DNA of 64,000 nt, from assembly GCF_050303215.1 (NCBI RefSeq), contig NZ_JBNLBH010000148.1, positions 1 to 64,000 on the forward strand. The letters are read 5' to 3'. Origin of the DNA: Haliangium sp050303215 (lineage in GTDB: Bacteria > Myxococcota_A > Polyangia > Haliangiales > Haliangiaceae). This document shows positions 1-21,842 of the stretch, piece by piece. The position numbers and the translations under genes are program-made. Positions within the stretch are counted from its first letter, which is position 1, and every line of letters starts with the position of its first letter. The notes beneath the pieces were generated by a model. That model saw nothing but the letters and a program-made list of their open reading frames with translations, did no database searches and was not told the origin of the DNA.

Positions 1-6123
<6,123 letters not shown>

Positions 6124-6190
6124 TCCCGGGCGCGAACGGCCGCCAAGAGCCACGCGCCCCACCGGTCACGGCGCGCCGGTCCGCGTCCGC

Positions 6191-6874
6191 TCAGGCGGCC
6201 AGGTCGGAGATCGCGCACTGCTCGCCCACGCGCTCGATGCGGTCGCGCAGGTGGCGGCGGATCTTGTGCTTCTTGGTGTAGACCGTCTTGACGCTGATGG
6301 CCATCTCGTCGGCGACCTGGCCCGCGTCCAGGCCCTGGCCGTAGAAGAGCTGCAAGAAGGTCCGGTCCTTGTCCGAAAACTCGCACAGCAGCCCGTTGAA
6401 GTGATCCCAGCGCTCCTTCTCCAGCAGCATGTCGAGGGGCGTGCGCTCGCTCTCGGCGTAGCACTCGGGGGTCCCGTCGATGCGGTCCAGCATCGGCCGG
6501 CGGCCCACGCTGCGCAGGAAGTCGTGAGCCGTGTTGACCGCGATCATACCGATCCAGGAGCTGAGCTTGGCGCCTCGGGTCGGGTCGTACATCCGGATCT
6601 TGCGGGCATCGTCGCGGATCAGGGCCATGAGCACGTCGGCGTAGATCTCTTCGAGCTCGACCAGGGGCAGGTCGGGCGCGTACTTGCCGGTCACCTTGGT
6701 GATGCAGCGATAGATCAGGGCCCGGTAGCGCTGAACCAGCTCGGTCCAGGCCGCGTCCTGACCGGCCAGGATGCGCTCGCGCAACTCCAGCTCACTCCAG
6801 TCACGAGGACTGACCGCCGGGCGCGACGAGGAGGACTGCTCGGAGGAGACCACAGCCTGGGCAGAGGGGTTCAT
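6191..6874 (-). CDS. Sigma-70 family RNA polymerase sigma factor
   Basis: About 227 residues from the ATG at 6874 (MNPSAQAVV). The longer frame to 6979 adds an unconvincing Cys/Gly-rich leader. Sigma region 2 is visible at about residues 35-120 (AWTELVQRYRALIYRCI, then YDPTRGAKLSSWIGMIAVNTAHDFLR, the -10 recognition/melting helix). Region 4 is at about 170-215 (DKDRTFLQLFYGQGLDAGQVADEM followed by a helix-turn-helix ISVKTVYTKKHKIRRHLRDRI). There is no region 1.1 or clear region 3, so it is an ECF-like or short alternative sigma factor. A Ser/Gln-rich 25-residue N-terminal tail precedes region 2. No anti-sigma gene adjoins it: it stands alone between the convergent TPR gene and glpK, so its control is not evident. 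Confidence 0.85.
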   Translation of the reverse strand: MNPSAQAVVSSEQSSSSRPAVSPRDWSELELRERILAGQDAAWTELVQRYRALIYRCITKVTGKYAPDLPLVELEEIYADVLMALIRDDARKIRMYDPTRGAKLSSWIGMIAVNTAHDFLRSVGRRPMLDRIDGTPECYAESERTPLDMLLEKERWDHFNGLLCEFSDKDRTFLQLFYGQGLDAGQVADEMAISVKTVYTKKHKIRRHLRDRIERVGEQCAISDLAA

Positions 6875-6947
6875 GCCGGGCCCTGTATGCAAGCAGTGTA
6901 CCCCTCTGTAACCTACTGATCCGACACATAGCGCGCCGCGGCAAAGC

Positions 6948-6963
6948 GGTGGTCTCGACCACC
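6948..6963 (-). terminator. Inverted repeat just after glpK, possible weak terminator
   Basis: Reading on the minus strand, GGTGGT-CGAG-ACCACC forms a 6-bp stem with a 4-nt loop, about 17 bp past the glpK stop codon. There is no U-tract, so a factor-independent terminator is only a guess; it could instead be an operator upstream of the sigma factor gene. Confidence 0.3.
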
Positions 6964-6979
6964 CGATGGTGGCTTCCAC

Positions 6980-8470
<1,491 letters not shown>

Positions 8471-8547
8471 AGGGGTGATATATCGCAGGTGGACGCCCGG
8501 GCGCGAGGGCGAGGCCGGCGAAGGCGGGGCGCCGCCGGCAGGGCGCG

Positions 8548-8576
8548 TTGACACACCGCGCCGTGGAGATCACACT
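8548..8576 (+). promoter_or_regulatory. Candidate promoter of argH, possibly for leaderless transcript
   Basis: A perfect TTGACA (8548-8553) is followed after 17 bp by CACACT (8571-8576), a weak -10 element. The argH ATG lies 7 bp after that hexamer, where transcription would start, and no Shine-Dalgarno sequence precedes the ATG. This would give a leaderless mRNA. The -10 match is only 3 of 6, so this is tentative. Confidence 0.3.
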
Positions 8577-8583
8577 CGCGCCC

Positions 8584-9969
8584 ATGTCCGAACCGAAAGG
8601 GGCTCGTGGTCGCCGCTTCGAGGGCACGCTGGCGCCGGACGCGGCCGAGGTGAACGCCTCGGTGGCGTTCGATCAGCGCCTGTTGCCTCACGATGTGGCC
8701 GGCTCAACCGCGCACGCGCGCATGCTCGCCCGTCAGGGCATCATCCCGGCGGGCGACGCCGACTCGATCGCCGAGGGGTTGGCCCGGGTGCAGGGAGCGT
8801 TCGAGGACGGCCGAGCGCAGTGGGACCCGGCGCTCGAGGATGTTCACATGAACGTCGAGGCGCGCCTGATCGACGATATCGGCGAGGCGGGCCGACGGCT
8901 GCACACGGGCCGGAGCCGCAACGATCAGGTGGCGACGGATCTGCGCTTGTACGCGCGGGCCGAGGCCGCGCGCTTGATCGGACGCATCGACGACGTACGC
9001 CGGGCGCTGGTGGCCCAGGCGGCGCGGCACGTGGATGTATTCATGCCCGGGTATACCCACCTGCAGCGGGCGCAGCCGGTGCGGCTGGCTCATCACCTGC
9101 TGGCCTACGAGGCCATGCTGGGCCGGGATCGGGGCCGAATCGCGGACGCGAGCCGGCGGGCCGGGGAATGTCCGCTGGGGGCCGGAGCGCTGGCAGCGAC
9201 GACGTTTCCGCTGGACCGCGAAGGCGTGGCCGCGGCGCTGGGGTTCGAGGGGGTGACACGCAATAGCCTGGACGCGGTAGGGGACCGGGACTTCGCGGTG
9301 GAGCTGGTGGGGGCGGTGGCGCTGTGTCAGGTCCACCTGTCGCGGCTGGGGGAGGAGATCGTGCTGTGGATGTCGCAGGAGTTCGGCTTTGCCCGCCTGG
9401 ATGAGGCCTGGTGCTCGGGATCGAGCATCATGCCGCAGAAGGTGAATCCTGATCTGGCGGAGTTGATCCGGGGGAAGAGCGGGCGCGTGATCGGAGACTG
9501 GGTAGCGCTGATGACGGTGCTCAAGGGGCTCCCGCTGGCGTACAACAAAGACCTCCAGGAGACCCAGGAGCCGCTGTACGACGCGGTCGAGACCCTGGAC
9601 GCGAGCCTGCGCGTGGCCGGGGGCATGATCACCCACTTGGTGTTCGATACCGAGGCGCTGCGGCGAGCGGTGGGGCAAGGGCACCTGCTGGCGACCGAGG
9701 TGGCGGACTATCTGGTGTCAAAGGGGATGTCGTTCCGCAACGCGCACGATATCGCGGGGGCGCTGGTGCGGACCGCGATCGAGCGGGGCGTAGAGCTGGG
9801 GGGGCTGCCGTTGGAGGTGTTCCAAGGGGAGAGCGAGCTGTTCGAACCAGACATCTTCGAGTGGCTGGATCTCGGACGAGCGCTCGATCGACGCGACGTG
9901 GTCGGCGGGCCGGCGCGGGCGCGGGTCGAGCAGGAGATCGCTCGGCTGCAGGGCGAGCTCGGCGACTAG
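8584..9969 (+). CDS. argH: Argininosuccinate lyase
   Basis: Last step of arginine biosynthesis: splits argininosuccinate into arginine and fumarate in the cytoplasm. The protein is 461 residues, the usual size. The fumarase/aspartase-superfamily signature GSSIMPQKVNPD is intact at about residues 279-290, with the catalytic serine in it. LHTGRSRNDQVATDLRLY near residue 100 and PGYTHLQRAQP near 155 (the catalytic-histidine region) are also conserved. The ATG at 8584 was chosen because MSEPKGARGRRFEG begins the conserved N-terminus; an in-frame TTG at 8548 lies inside the putative promoter. It is a single-gene unit, without argG in the window, and it converges with the Rpn-type gene downstream. 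Confidence 0.96.
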   Translation: MSEPKGARGRRFEGTLAPDAAEVNASVAFDQRLLPHDVAGSTAHARMLARQGIIPAGDADSIAEGLARVQGAFEDGRAQWDPALEDVHMNVEARLIDDIGEAGRRLHTGRSRNDQVATDLRLYARAEAARLIGRIDDVRRALVAQAARHVDVFMPGYTHLQRAQPVRLAHHLLAYEAMLGRDRGRIADASRRAGECPLGAGALAATTFPLDREGVAAALGFEGVTRNSLDAVGDRDFAVELVGAVALCQVHLSRLGEEIVLWMSQEFGFARLDEAWCSGSSIMPQKVNPDLAELIRGKSGRVIGDWVALMTVLKGLPLAYNKDLQETQEPLYDAVETLDASLRVAGGMITHLVFDTEALRRAVGQGHLLATEVADYLVSKGMSFRNAHDIAGALVRTAIERGVELGGLPLEVFQGESELFEPDIFEWLDLGRALDRRDVVGGPARARVEQEIARLQGELGD

Positions 9970-10002
9970 CAGGCTGCGGAAGAACTCCGTCGAGGGTCCA
10001 GA

Positions 10003-10019
10003 AGCCTGCTCGGCAGGCT
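10003..10019 (+). terminator. Hairpin between argH and the convergent Rpn gene
   Basis: AGCCTG-CTCGG-CAGGCT gives a perfect 6-bp stem with a 5-nt loop in the 149-bp convergent gap. The motif CAGGCTGC also occurs right after the argH stop (9970). There is no U-run. It could serve as a bidirectional terminator or be part of an insertion-sequence remnant. Confidence 0.3.
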
Positions 10020-10118
10020 GCTGCCTGCCCGGTCGCCCCGACGCGCTCGGCGGTCCCGCCGGGCCCGGCCTCGGGTACGGCGGCGATGCTTGCTGTCTGG
10101 GCGCGGAATGGTCGAGGA

Positions 10119-11327
10119 TCAGAGGGCCGCGAAGACCTCGTCGAGGGAGGCGGCAGTGAGGATGCGCCGGCTCCAGCGCCGAAGCTCGGCCTGGTCAGCG
10201 TCATGCACCCGCCGCCGGACGACCTCGGGCAGGCTGCCAAAGCGCTCTTCGAGTTGCTCGAGCAGCAGCAACCGCTGGCCCTCCTTGCGCCCTTCCTTGC
10301 GCCCTTCCTTGCGCCCTTCCTTGCGGCCCTCATCGCGGCCCTTGTCCAGGCCCTTGTCGAATCCTCGTTGTTCGATTCGCTGTGCGACGGTCTGCATGGG
10401 GTCTGCGGTCTCCTGGCCCACGACCGGCTCCAGCGCCTCGGTCAGGCGCTCGGGCGTGAGCTCGTCGTTGGTGCTCCACAAGTAGTATAGCACCGTCTCG
10501 AGCGCATCCTTGCCGCCGGGTGCGTGCAGGACGACGCGGATGTCGGCGTGGTGGCTGCGCAGCCGGGCCAGCATCCGGTCCGGGCCGCCGGGCTTCATGG
10601 CCAGCAGGACCAGGCGCGTGATCGGCGCCAGCACACGGGCATCGATGATCTCTACCGGCGTCTTTTGCAGATCGTCGAGCGCGTAGCCGTAGGACAAAAG
10701 GTACTCGCCCAGGTCCCGGCGCGCCTCGTCGGAGAGGTCGAGCAGCTCGCGCATGGTGGTGGGCGCGGTCCAGGGCTCGTCGCCGTTGTAGAGCACGAAC
10801 GAGAGCAGCGCGGGCAGGTGCGTGGGGTTGGGGTTCTTCTTGACCCAGTCGGTCATGACCGAGACGACCTTTTGCAGCACGTCCCAGGCAATGAGGGGGT
10901 TGACGGTGCTCTGGTGTTCGAGCAGGAACCAGAGAAAGATCGGACGCTCGTCCTTGGTCCGGGCCGAGTAGATGAGGTCGCCGTGGCGCTGGCGCAGCCA
11001 GTCGCCGACCGCGCTGGCGTACTCGAGCTCGAGGCTGTCGAGGTCGATGTGGGCAGCCACGCGCTCGGGCAGGACCGCGCCCAGCTCGCCGGCGGCGCTA
11101 TCGGGATCGGAGAACATCTGCTTGAAGAACGCGTCGTGCACGGTGTGCGGCGGCGCCGGCAGGGCCTCGTCCAGATCCATGGCCGAGGCGCCCGCGTCCG
11201 CGTCTGCATCGGGGTCCGGGCCCGCGCTTCGACGCTCGCGGGCGCCGCGGCGCTCGGCCGCGGAATCGGGCTCGCGCGCGGGGATCCCGGAACGCGCGTC
11301 ACGGCTGTCGCTTGGCTCGTGGCTCAT
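10119..11327 (-). CDS. Rpn family recombination-promoting nuclease / putative transposase
   Basis: 402 residues with an acidic, Asp/Ala-rich 50-residue leader (a start at MDLDEALPAPP is also possible). The core beginning HDAFFKQMFSDPDSA matches the Rpn/YhgA-like family (PD-(D/E)XK fold, annotated as putative transposase). The nuclease-core segment GDLIYSARTKDERPIFLWFLLEHQST, with its E-x-Q, is present near residues 115-145. Family members are DNA endonucleases that promote RecA-independent recombination in E. coli. The C-terminal region has tandem KEGR tetrapeptides (about residues 333-350), a hallmark of this family, encoded by a 12-bp repeat. It is isolated, with the 22-bp repeat array upstream of its start. 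Cellular function in this organism is unknown. Confidence 0.85.
   Translation of the reverse strand: MSHEPSDSRDARSGIPAREPDSAAERRGARERRSAGPDPDADADAGASAMDLDEALPAPPHTVHDAFFKQMFSDPDSAAGELGAVLPERVAAHIDLDSLELEYASAVGDWLRQRHGDLIYSARTKDERPIFLWFLLEHQSTVNPLIAWDVLQKVVSVMTDWVKKNPNPTHLPALLSFVLYNGDEPWTAPTTMRELLDLSDEARRDLGEYLLSYGYALDDLQKTPVEIIDARVLAPITRLVLLAMKPGGPDRMLARLRSHHADIRVVLHAPGGKDALETVLYYLWSTNDELTPERLTEALEPVVGQETADPMQTVAQRIEQRGFDKGLDKGRDEGRKEGRKEGRKEGRKEGQRLLLLEQLEERFGSLPEVVRRRVHDADQAELRRWSRRILTAASLDEVFAAL
10281..10342 (-). repeat. 12-bp tandem repeat inside the Rpn gene
   Basis: About four copies of a 12-bp unit (CTTGCGCCCTTC on the plus strand) encode GRKE/KEGR repeats. Because 12 is a multiple of 3, gain or loss of units by slippage keeps the frame and only changes the number of charged tetrapeptides. 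Confidence 0.9.
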
Positions 11328-11492
11328 GATCCAACCAAGTGGTCAAACGAGTGCCCTGACCTCTATCGCATACTGCAAAAAATGCAAGCATCAATACGCA
11401 CAGACGCCGCGCCATTCTGAGTTTTTTTTCGCCAAATGTGCAAAATCAACCAGTTACAAAGTTGGCATGGCCGATCAATCGTGGTCGACCGA
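11328..11492. other. AT-richer leader upstream of the Rpn gene
   Basis: This stretch has distinctly lower GC than its surroundings and includes a run of eight T (about 11423-11430). It separates the Rpn start codon from the repeat array and must contain the Rpn promoter, but no clear -35/-10 pair could be assigned. No coding sequence is seen. Confidence 0.5.
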
Positions 11493-11928
11493 CCACTAAC
11501 GAGTGCACAGGTGACCACGAACGAGTAGTCGGGTGACCACGTGCGAGTAGTCGGGTGACCACGTGTGAGTAGTCGGGTGACCACGTGCGAGTAGTCGGGT
11601 GACCACGTGCGAGTAGTCGGGTGACCACGTGCGAGTAGTCGGGTGACCACGTGCGAGTAGTCGGGTGACCACTCGGCCGTGCTCGCCATCCACGCTCGAG
11701 CGGTGAGTCGACCACGCGGGAGCCGCTAGGGGACCACTCGTGAGTGGTCAGGTGTCCACTCGGCCGTGCTCGCCATCCACTGCCGAGTGGTAAGGGGACC
11801 ACTCGCGAGTGGTCGGGTGACCACTCGGCCGTGCTCGCCATCCACTGCCGAGCGGTATGCCTCCTACTCACGAGTGCTCGACTGACCGCTCACGCGTGCT
11901 CGCCATCCACTACCGATCGGGCCAGTGC
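11493..11928. repeat. Continuous array of about twenty 22-bp (some 21-bp) palindrome-derived units
   Basis: Units begin CCAC and start at 11493, 11515, 11537, 11559, 11581, 11603, 11625, 11647, 11669, 11690, 11712, 11734, 11756, 11777, 11799, 11821, 11842, 11864, 11886 and 11907, with no gap. The best unit contains a perfect 16-bp palindrome, ACCACTCGCGAGTGGT (seen at 11798-11813). Six consecutive copies (11535-11666) are near-identical and carry an imperfect version. A 21-bp variant ending GGCCGTGCTCGCCAT recurs at 11669, 11756, 11821 and 11886, giving a 65-bp higher-order trimer in the second half. There are no spacers, so it is not a CRISPR array. It lies between the stop of the WD40 kinase gene and the promoter region of the Rpn gene. 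Confidence 0.95.
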
Positions 11929-12024
11929 TGGAACCAAGCAGCGTTCGAGGATGGAGCGGCGGTAGCGCGCCCGGCGCTTCCGGTACCGTCATGACCCGCC
12001 GTGCACTCACGGCGGCGGCGTGAA

Positions 12025-16821
<4,797 letters not shown>

Positions 16822-17205
16822 GGCTTGCTCCGGTCTGACTCGCCCGCGAGCCGGCACGAGAAACACAGATCGACAACCGAGCGGATCACATCATCGAGCA
16901 CGTACACGATCGGGTCTCCTATTCAGCGCGGTCACTAGCTCGCGTGGCCCCCTCCGGTCCCTGTGACCAGGACGATCTCGGACGGGAGAGTCTCGACCTA
17001 CGCGACCAGACCCACACTCGTGCAAGCGCGAGGCCAGCCCATCGCGGGCCGGCCACACCAACGAACCATGCGGAAATCGTGACGCTGCGCCCAGCGCGAG
17101 CAGCTCACGCCGATCGGTCCAGCGCCATCGGACATGTTCAGGACATGTCCGGACGTGTCCAACGCCGAGCCCTAAGGGCACGCGTCGAGCAACCCCGCCA
17201 GTCCG
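16822..17205. other. Intergenic region upstream of the WD40 kinase gene
   Basis: A 384-bp stretch with no convincing gene. It should hold the promoter of the kinase gene. Its one striking feature is the triple decamer at 17130-17160; nothing else could be assigned. Confidence 0.6.
17130..17160. promoter_or_regulatory. Three tandem quasi-palindromic decamers (operator-like)
   Basis: GGACATGTTC, a single A, GGACATGTCC (perfect palindrome) and GGACGTGTCC lie almost head to tail. Equivalent positions are 10-11 bp apart, about one helical turn, so bound dimers would sit on the same DNA face. The site is about 310 bp upstream of the WD40 kinase start and 46 bp beyond the VOC gene stop. The binding protein is unknown. 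Confidence 0.5.
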
Positions 17206-17697
17206 CTACCACCCGAGCGTACTCACGTCGGGCGGACCATCGCTGACCTCGCCCGCGTAGTCCATCGTCGTCAACTCGAGCGTATTGCCAGACGGATCGG
17301 CGAAGTAGACCGACGCCTGCCCCGGCGGTCCCAGCCGGCGTGGCCCATCGATGGGGACTCCGGCCCGCTGCAGCCGCGCGACGAACACGTCGAGCGATTC
17401 GACGTCCACGTTCATCGCCAGGTGCGGGTGCGGCACGGGCACACGCGCGCGCCGGTTGCGCTGCAGGAAGAGGTGGACCTCGGGCGTGTCTCCGAACGTG
17501 ATGCTCAGGTGCAGCGGGCTGTTGTCGGCGTCGACCTCGTGGGCGCGGTCGGGGCGGAGACGAAGGAAGGTCTCGCGGTCGAACTTGTGGACCAGGGTGG
17601 CGCCGAGCAGGTCGACGTAAAACGCCTCGGCTGCGCCGAGGTCGTGCACGGGCAAGGTGATGTGCGAGAAGGATCCAATCGGGGGCGCAGTAGACAT
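17206..17697 (-). CDS. VOC (glyoxalase/bleomycin-resistance) superfamily protein
   Basis: 163 residues from the ATG at 17697, with GAAGAG upstream. It has the paired beta-alpha-beta-beta-beta modules of the vicinal-oxygen-chelate fold: FSHITLPVHDLGAAEAFYVDLLGATL at the N-terminus and the second module containing HLAMNVDVESLDVFVARLQRAGV and YFADPSGNTLELTTMDY. Candidate metal ligands are the His in FSHITLPV, the His in PHPHLAMNV and the Glu in NTLELT. Substrate cannot be deduced: members include dioxygenases, glyoxalases and antibiotic-binding proteins. It is divergent from the LysR gene across a 225-bp gap, the usual arrangement of a LysR regulator with its target. Confidence 0.85.
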   Translation of the reverse strand: MSTAPPIGSFSHITLPVHDLGAAEAFYVDLLGATLVHKFDRETFLRLRPDRAHEVDADNSPLHLSITFGDTPEVHLFLQRNRRARVPVPHPHLAMNVDVESLDVFVARLQRAGVPIDGPRRLGPPGQASVYFADPSGNTLELTTMDYAGEVSDGPPDVSTLGW

Positions 17698-17903
17698 ACG
17701 CTCTTCATACGGCCGAGGACACGAGCGCTCAAATCATCAGTTTTGATAGCAGATAATCACCTCGGACATATCCCAGCCGTGGTCGGGGCGCGGCCGCACC
17801 ACCGCGGACACAGCGCCGGCCGGGGCGTGGCTCCGACGCCGGGACCGGCCACCAGGTAGGCAGCGCGGGCCGGGCTCGCTCGACAGCGACATAGCTGCGA
17901 GTT

Positions 17904-17924
17904 ATATCTCTCGGCGAGAGATAT
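17904..17924 (+). promoter_or_regulatory. Perfect palindromic LysR-type site overlapping the lysR start codon
   Basis: ATATCTCTCG-G-CGAGAGATAT: 10-bp arms around one central base. It contains the T-N11-A pattern typical of LysR boxes. Its last two bases are the first two bases of the regulator's ATG at 17923, so binding would block transcription or translation initiation of the regulator. Confidence 0.6.
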
Positions 17925-18867
17925 GCATGAGCTGGACCTCGCGACCATCGATTTGAATCTGCTGCACGTCGTGGCCACGGTGTTGGAGAAGGGCAGCGCG
18001 ACCCGGGCGGCGCGGTCGCTGCACGTGACCCAATCGGCGGTGAGCAACGCGCTCAAGCGGGCGCGGGAGCTGTTTGGCGACGAGCTCGTGATCCGGCGGC
18101 CGCACGGGTTCGAGCCGACGCCTCGCGCGGCGGCGCTGCTACCGTCCCTGCGGGCCTGGCTCGAGCAGGCCCGTCATCTCATCGCGGACGCGGCCGCGTT
18201 CGACCCGGCACAGTCGACGCGGACCTTCCGCATCGCCTGCGCTGACGCGGTTGCGATCACGCTCCTGCGGCCGATCCTGCGCCTCCTCGGCGAACGAGCG
18301 CCCGGCACTCGGCTGCGCATGCTGACCCTCGACCGGCTGATCTCCGAGGACGGACTCGCGCGCGGCGAAGTAGACCTACTCATCGGCAGTCCGCCCACCA
18401 TCGAGCGAGATCAAGGCGCCGAGCTGGTCTATCGCGACCCCATGGCGTGCATCGTCCGGCGAGACCATCCCACGGTGCGCAAGCGGCTTTCGCTCGACGC
18501 CTACGCCGCCCTCGCGCACGTAGACCTCGCGCTGTTCGGCATGGTCGACGACACCATCGATCGCGTCCTGGCCAAGCACGGCCGCGCGCGGACCGTCCGG
18601 GTCGCGCTGCCACACTTTGCGTCGGTGCCGCTCGTGGTCGTGGAGACCGACTGTGTCGCGACGCTCACGGACCGCATTGCGCGCGTCTTCGCCGCCCAGC
18701 TACCGATACGCGTACTCGCGCCGCCGGTCCCTCTCCAACCGATCGAGATTCGGCAGGTGTGGCACCAACGCGCGGAGACCGACGAGGCCGTCCGGTTCTT
18801 GCGAGCGATCGTGCGCGACGCCGCGAGGCTGAGCGCGCCCAGCAAGCGAGCCCCGCGCCGGTCCTGA
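17923..18867 (+). CDS. LysR family transcriptional regulator
   Basis: 314 residues, the standard LysR size. The N-terminal winged helix-turn-helix is clear: LDLNLLHVVATVLEKGSATRAARSLHVTQSAVSNALKRARELFGDELVIRRPHGFEPTPRA (about residues 9-68). The remainder is a periplasmic-binding-protein-like effector domain, with TFRIACADAVAITLLRPIL starting its first lobe near residue 95. NodD/SyrM-like members share the RPHGFEPTPRA segment. The ATG at 17923 is the only start that keeps the HTH complete. Autoregulation is likely from the palindrome overlapping that ATG, and the divergent VOC gene is the probable target. Confidence 0.93.
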   Translation: MHELDLATIDLNLLHVVATVLEKGSATRAARSLHVTQSAVSNALKRARELFGDELVIRRPHGFEPTPRAAALLPSLRAWLEQARHLIADAAAFDPAQSTRTFRIACADAVAITLLRPILRLLGERAPGTRLRMLTLDRLISEDGLARGEVDLLIGSPPTIERDQGAELVYRDPMACIVRRDHPTVRKRLSLDAYAALAHVDLALFGMVDDTIDRVLAKHGRARTVRVALPHFASVPLVVVETDCVATLTDRIARVFAAQLPIRVLAPPVPLQPIEIRQVWHQRAETDEAVRFLRAIVRDAARLSAPSKRAPRRS

Positions 18868-19085
18868 GCCACGGGCCGCGGGCTGATGCGCCGGAACGCC
18901 GGAGCGATCCTGGCTCCTCCGGGCCGGCCCCTACCCCGCACTGCATCGAACTCAGCGCCGTCGGAGCCGCCCTCGGCCGACACCGACCCGTCCCCGCACA
19001 GCATCGACAACCCGGGTTGCCCGCCCCGGATGGCGCGGCCTGCCCCTTGCTGCGACCCCACGCTTGTGCGTAGATCCCCCGACTG

Positions 19086-21587
<2,502 letters not shown>

Positions 21588-21817
21588 CCCGCCGCGCCGG
21601 CGCCCCTCGGGTCCCCTTCGAGGTCTCGCCCCGGCCCCCCGTGCGCCGCGCCGACGCCGCGCGCGTGACCGTCGTACGCGTGGCCGAGTCCCGCCCAGCG
21701 ACAGCGCGCCCGCTGCCAACGACCGCGACGGGCCAGGACTGAGATTTTTGGGATTCTTGCGACCAGGACTTCAGTTCTGACTCGGGCTGACCGATGGGAT
21801 GGGTACCTGCCTGAGCT

Positions 21818-21829
21818 TGGCACGTGCCA
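21818..21829. promoter_or_regulatory. 12-bp palindrome upstream of histidine kinase 1
   Basis: TGGCACGTGCCA is a perfect 12-bp palindrome 14 bp before the kinase ATG, abutting its AGAGGA ribosome site. The TGGCAC half resembles a sigma-54 -24 element, but the matching TTGC -12 element is absent, so an operator or a hairpin over the ribosome site is more likely. Confidence 0.4.
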
Positions 21830-21842
21830 GAGGACATCACCC

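Noticed and set aside
11363..11871. Minus-strand proteins reading through the 22-bp array (22-residue periodic peptides)
   Set aside because: A 22-bp unit without stops keeps all three frames open, so the open frames are a by-product; no ribosome site, and the repeat unit is palindromic, which explains the pattern without coding.
11493..11928. CRISPR array
   Set aside because: Units are directly contiguous with no unique spacers and there are no cas genes.
16891..17181. Minus-strand frame of 96 codons upstream of the WD40 kinase
   Set aside because: It passes through the triple decamer, has no ribosome site and shows no family pattern.
21818..21829. Sigma-54 promoter before histidine kinase 1
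   Set aside because: Only the TGGCAC part fits; the TTGC -12 element at the required spacing is absent.
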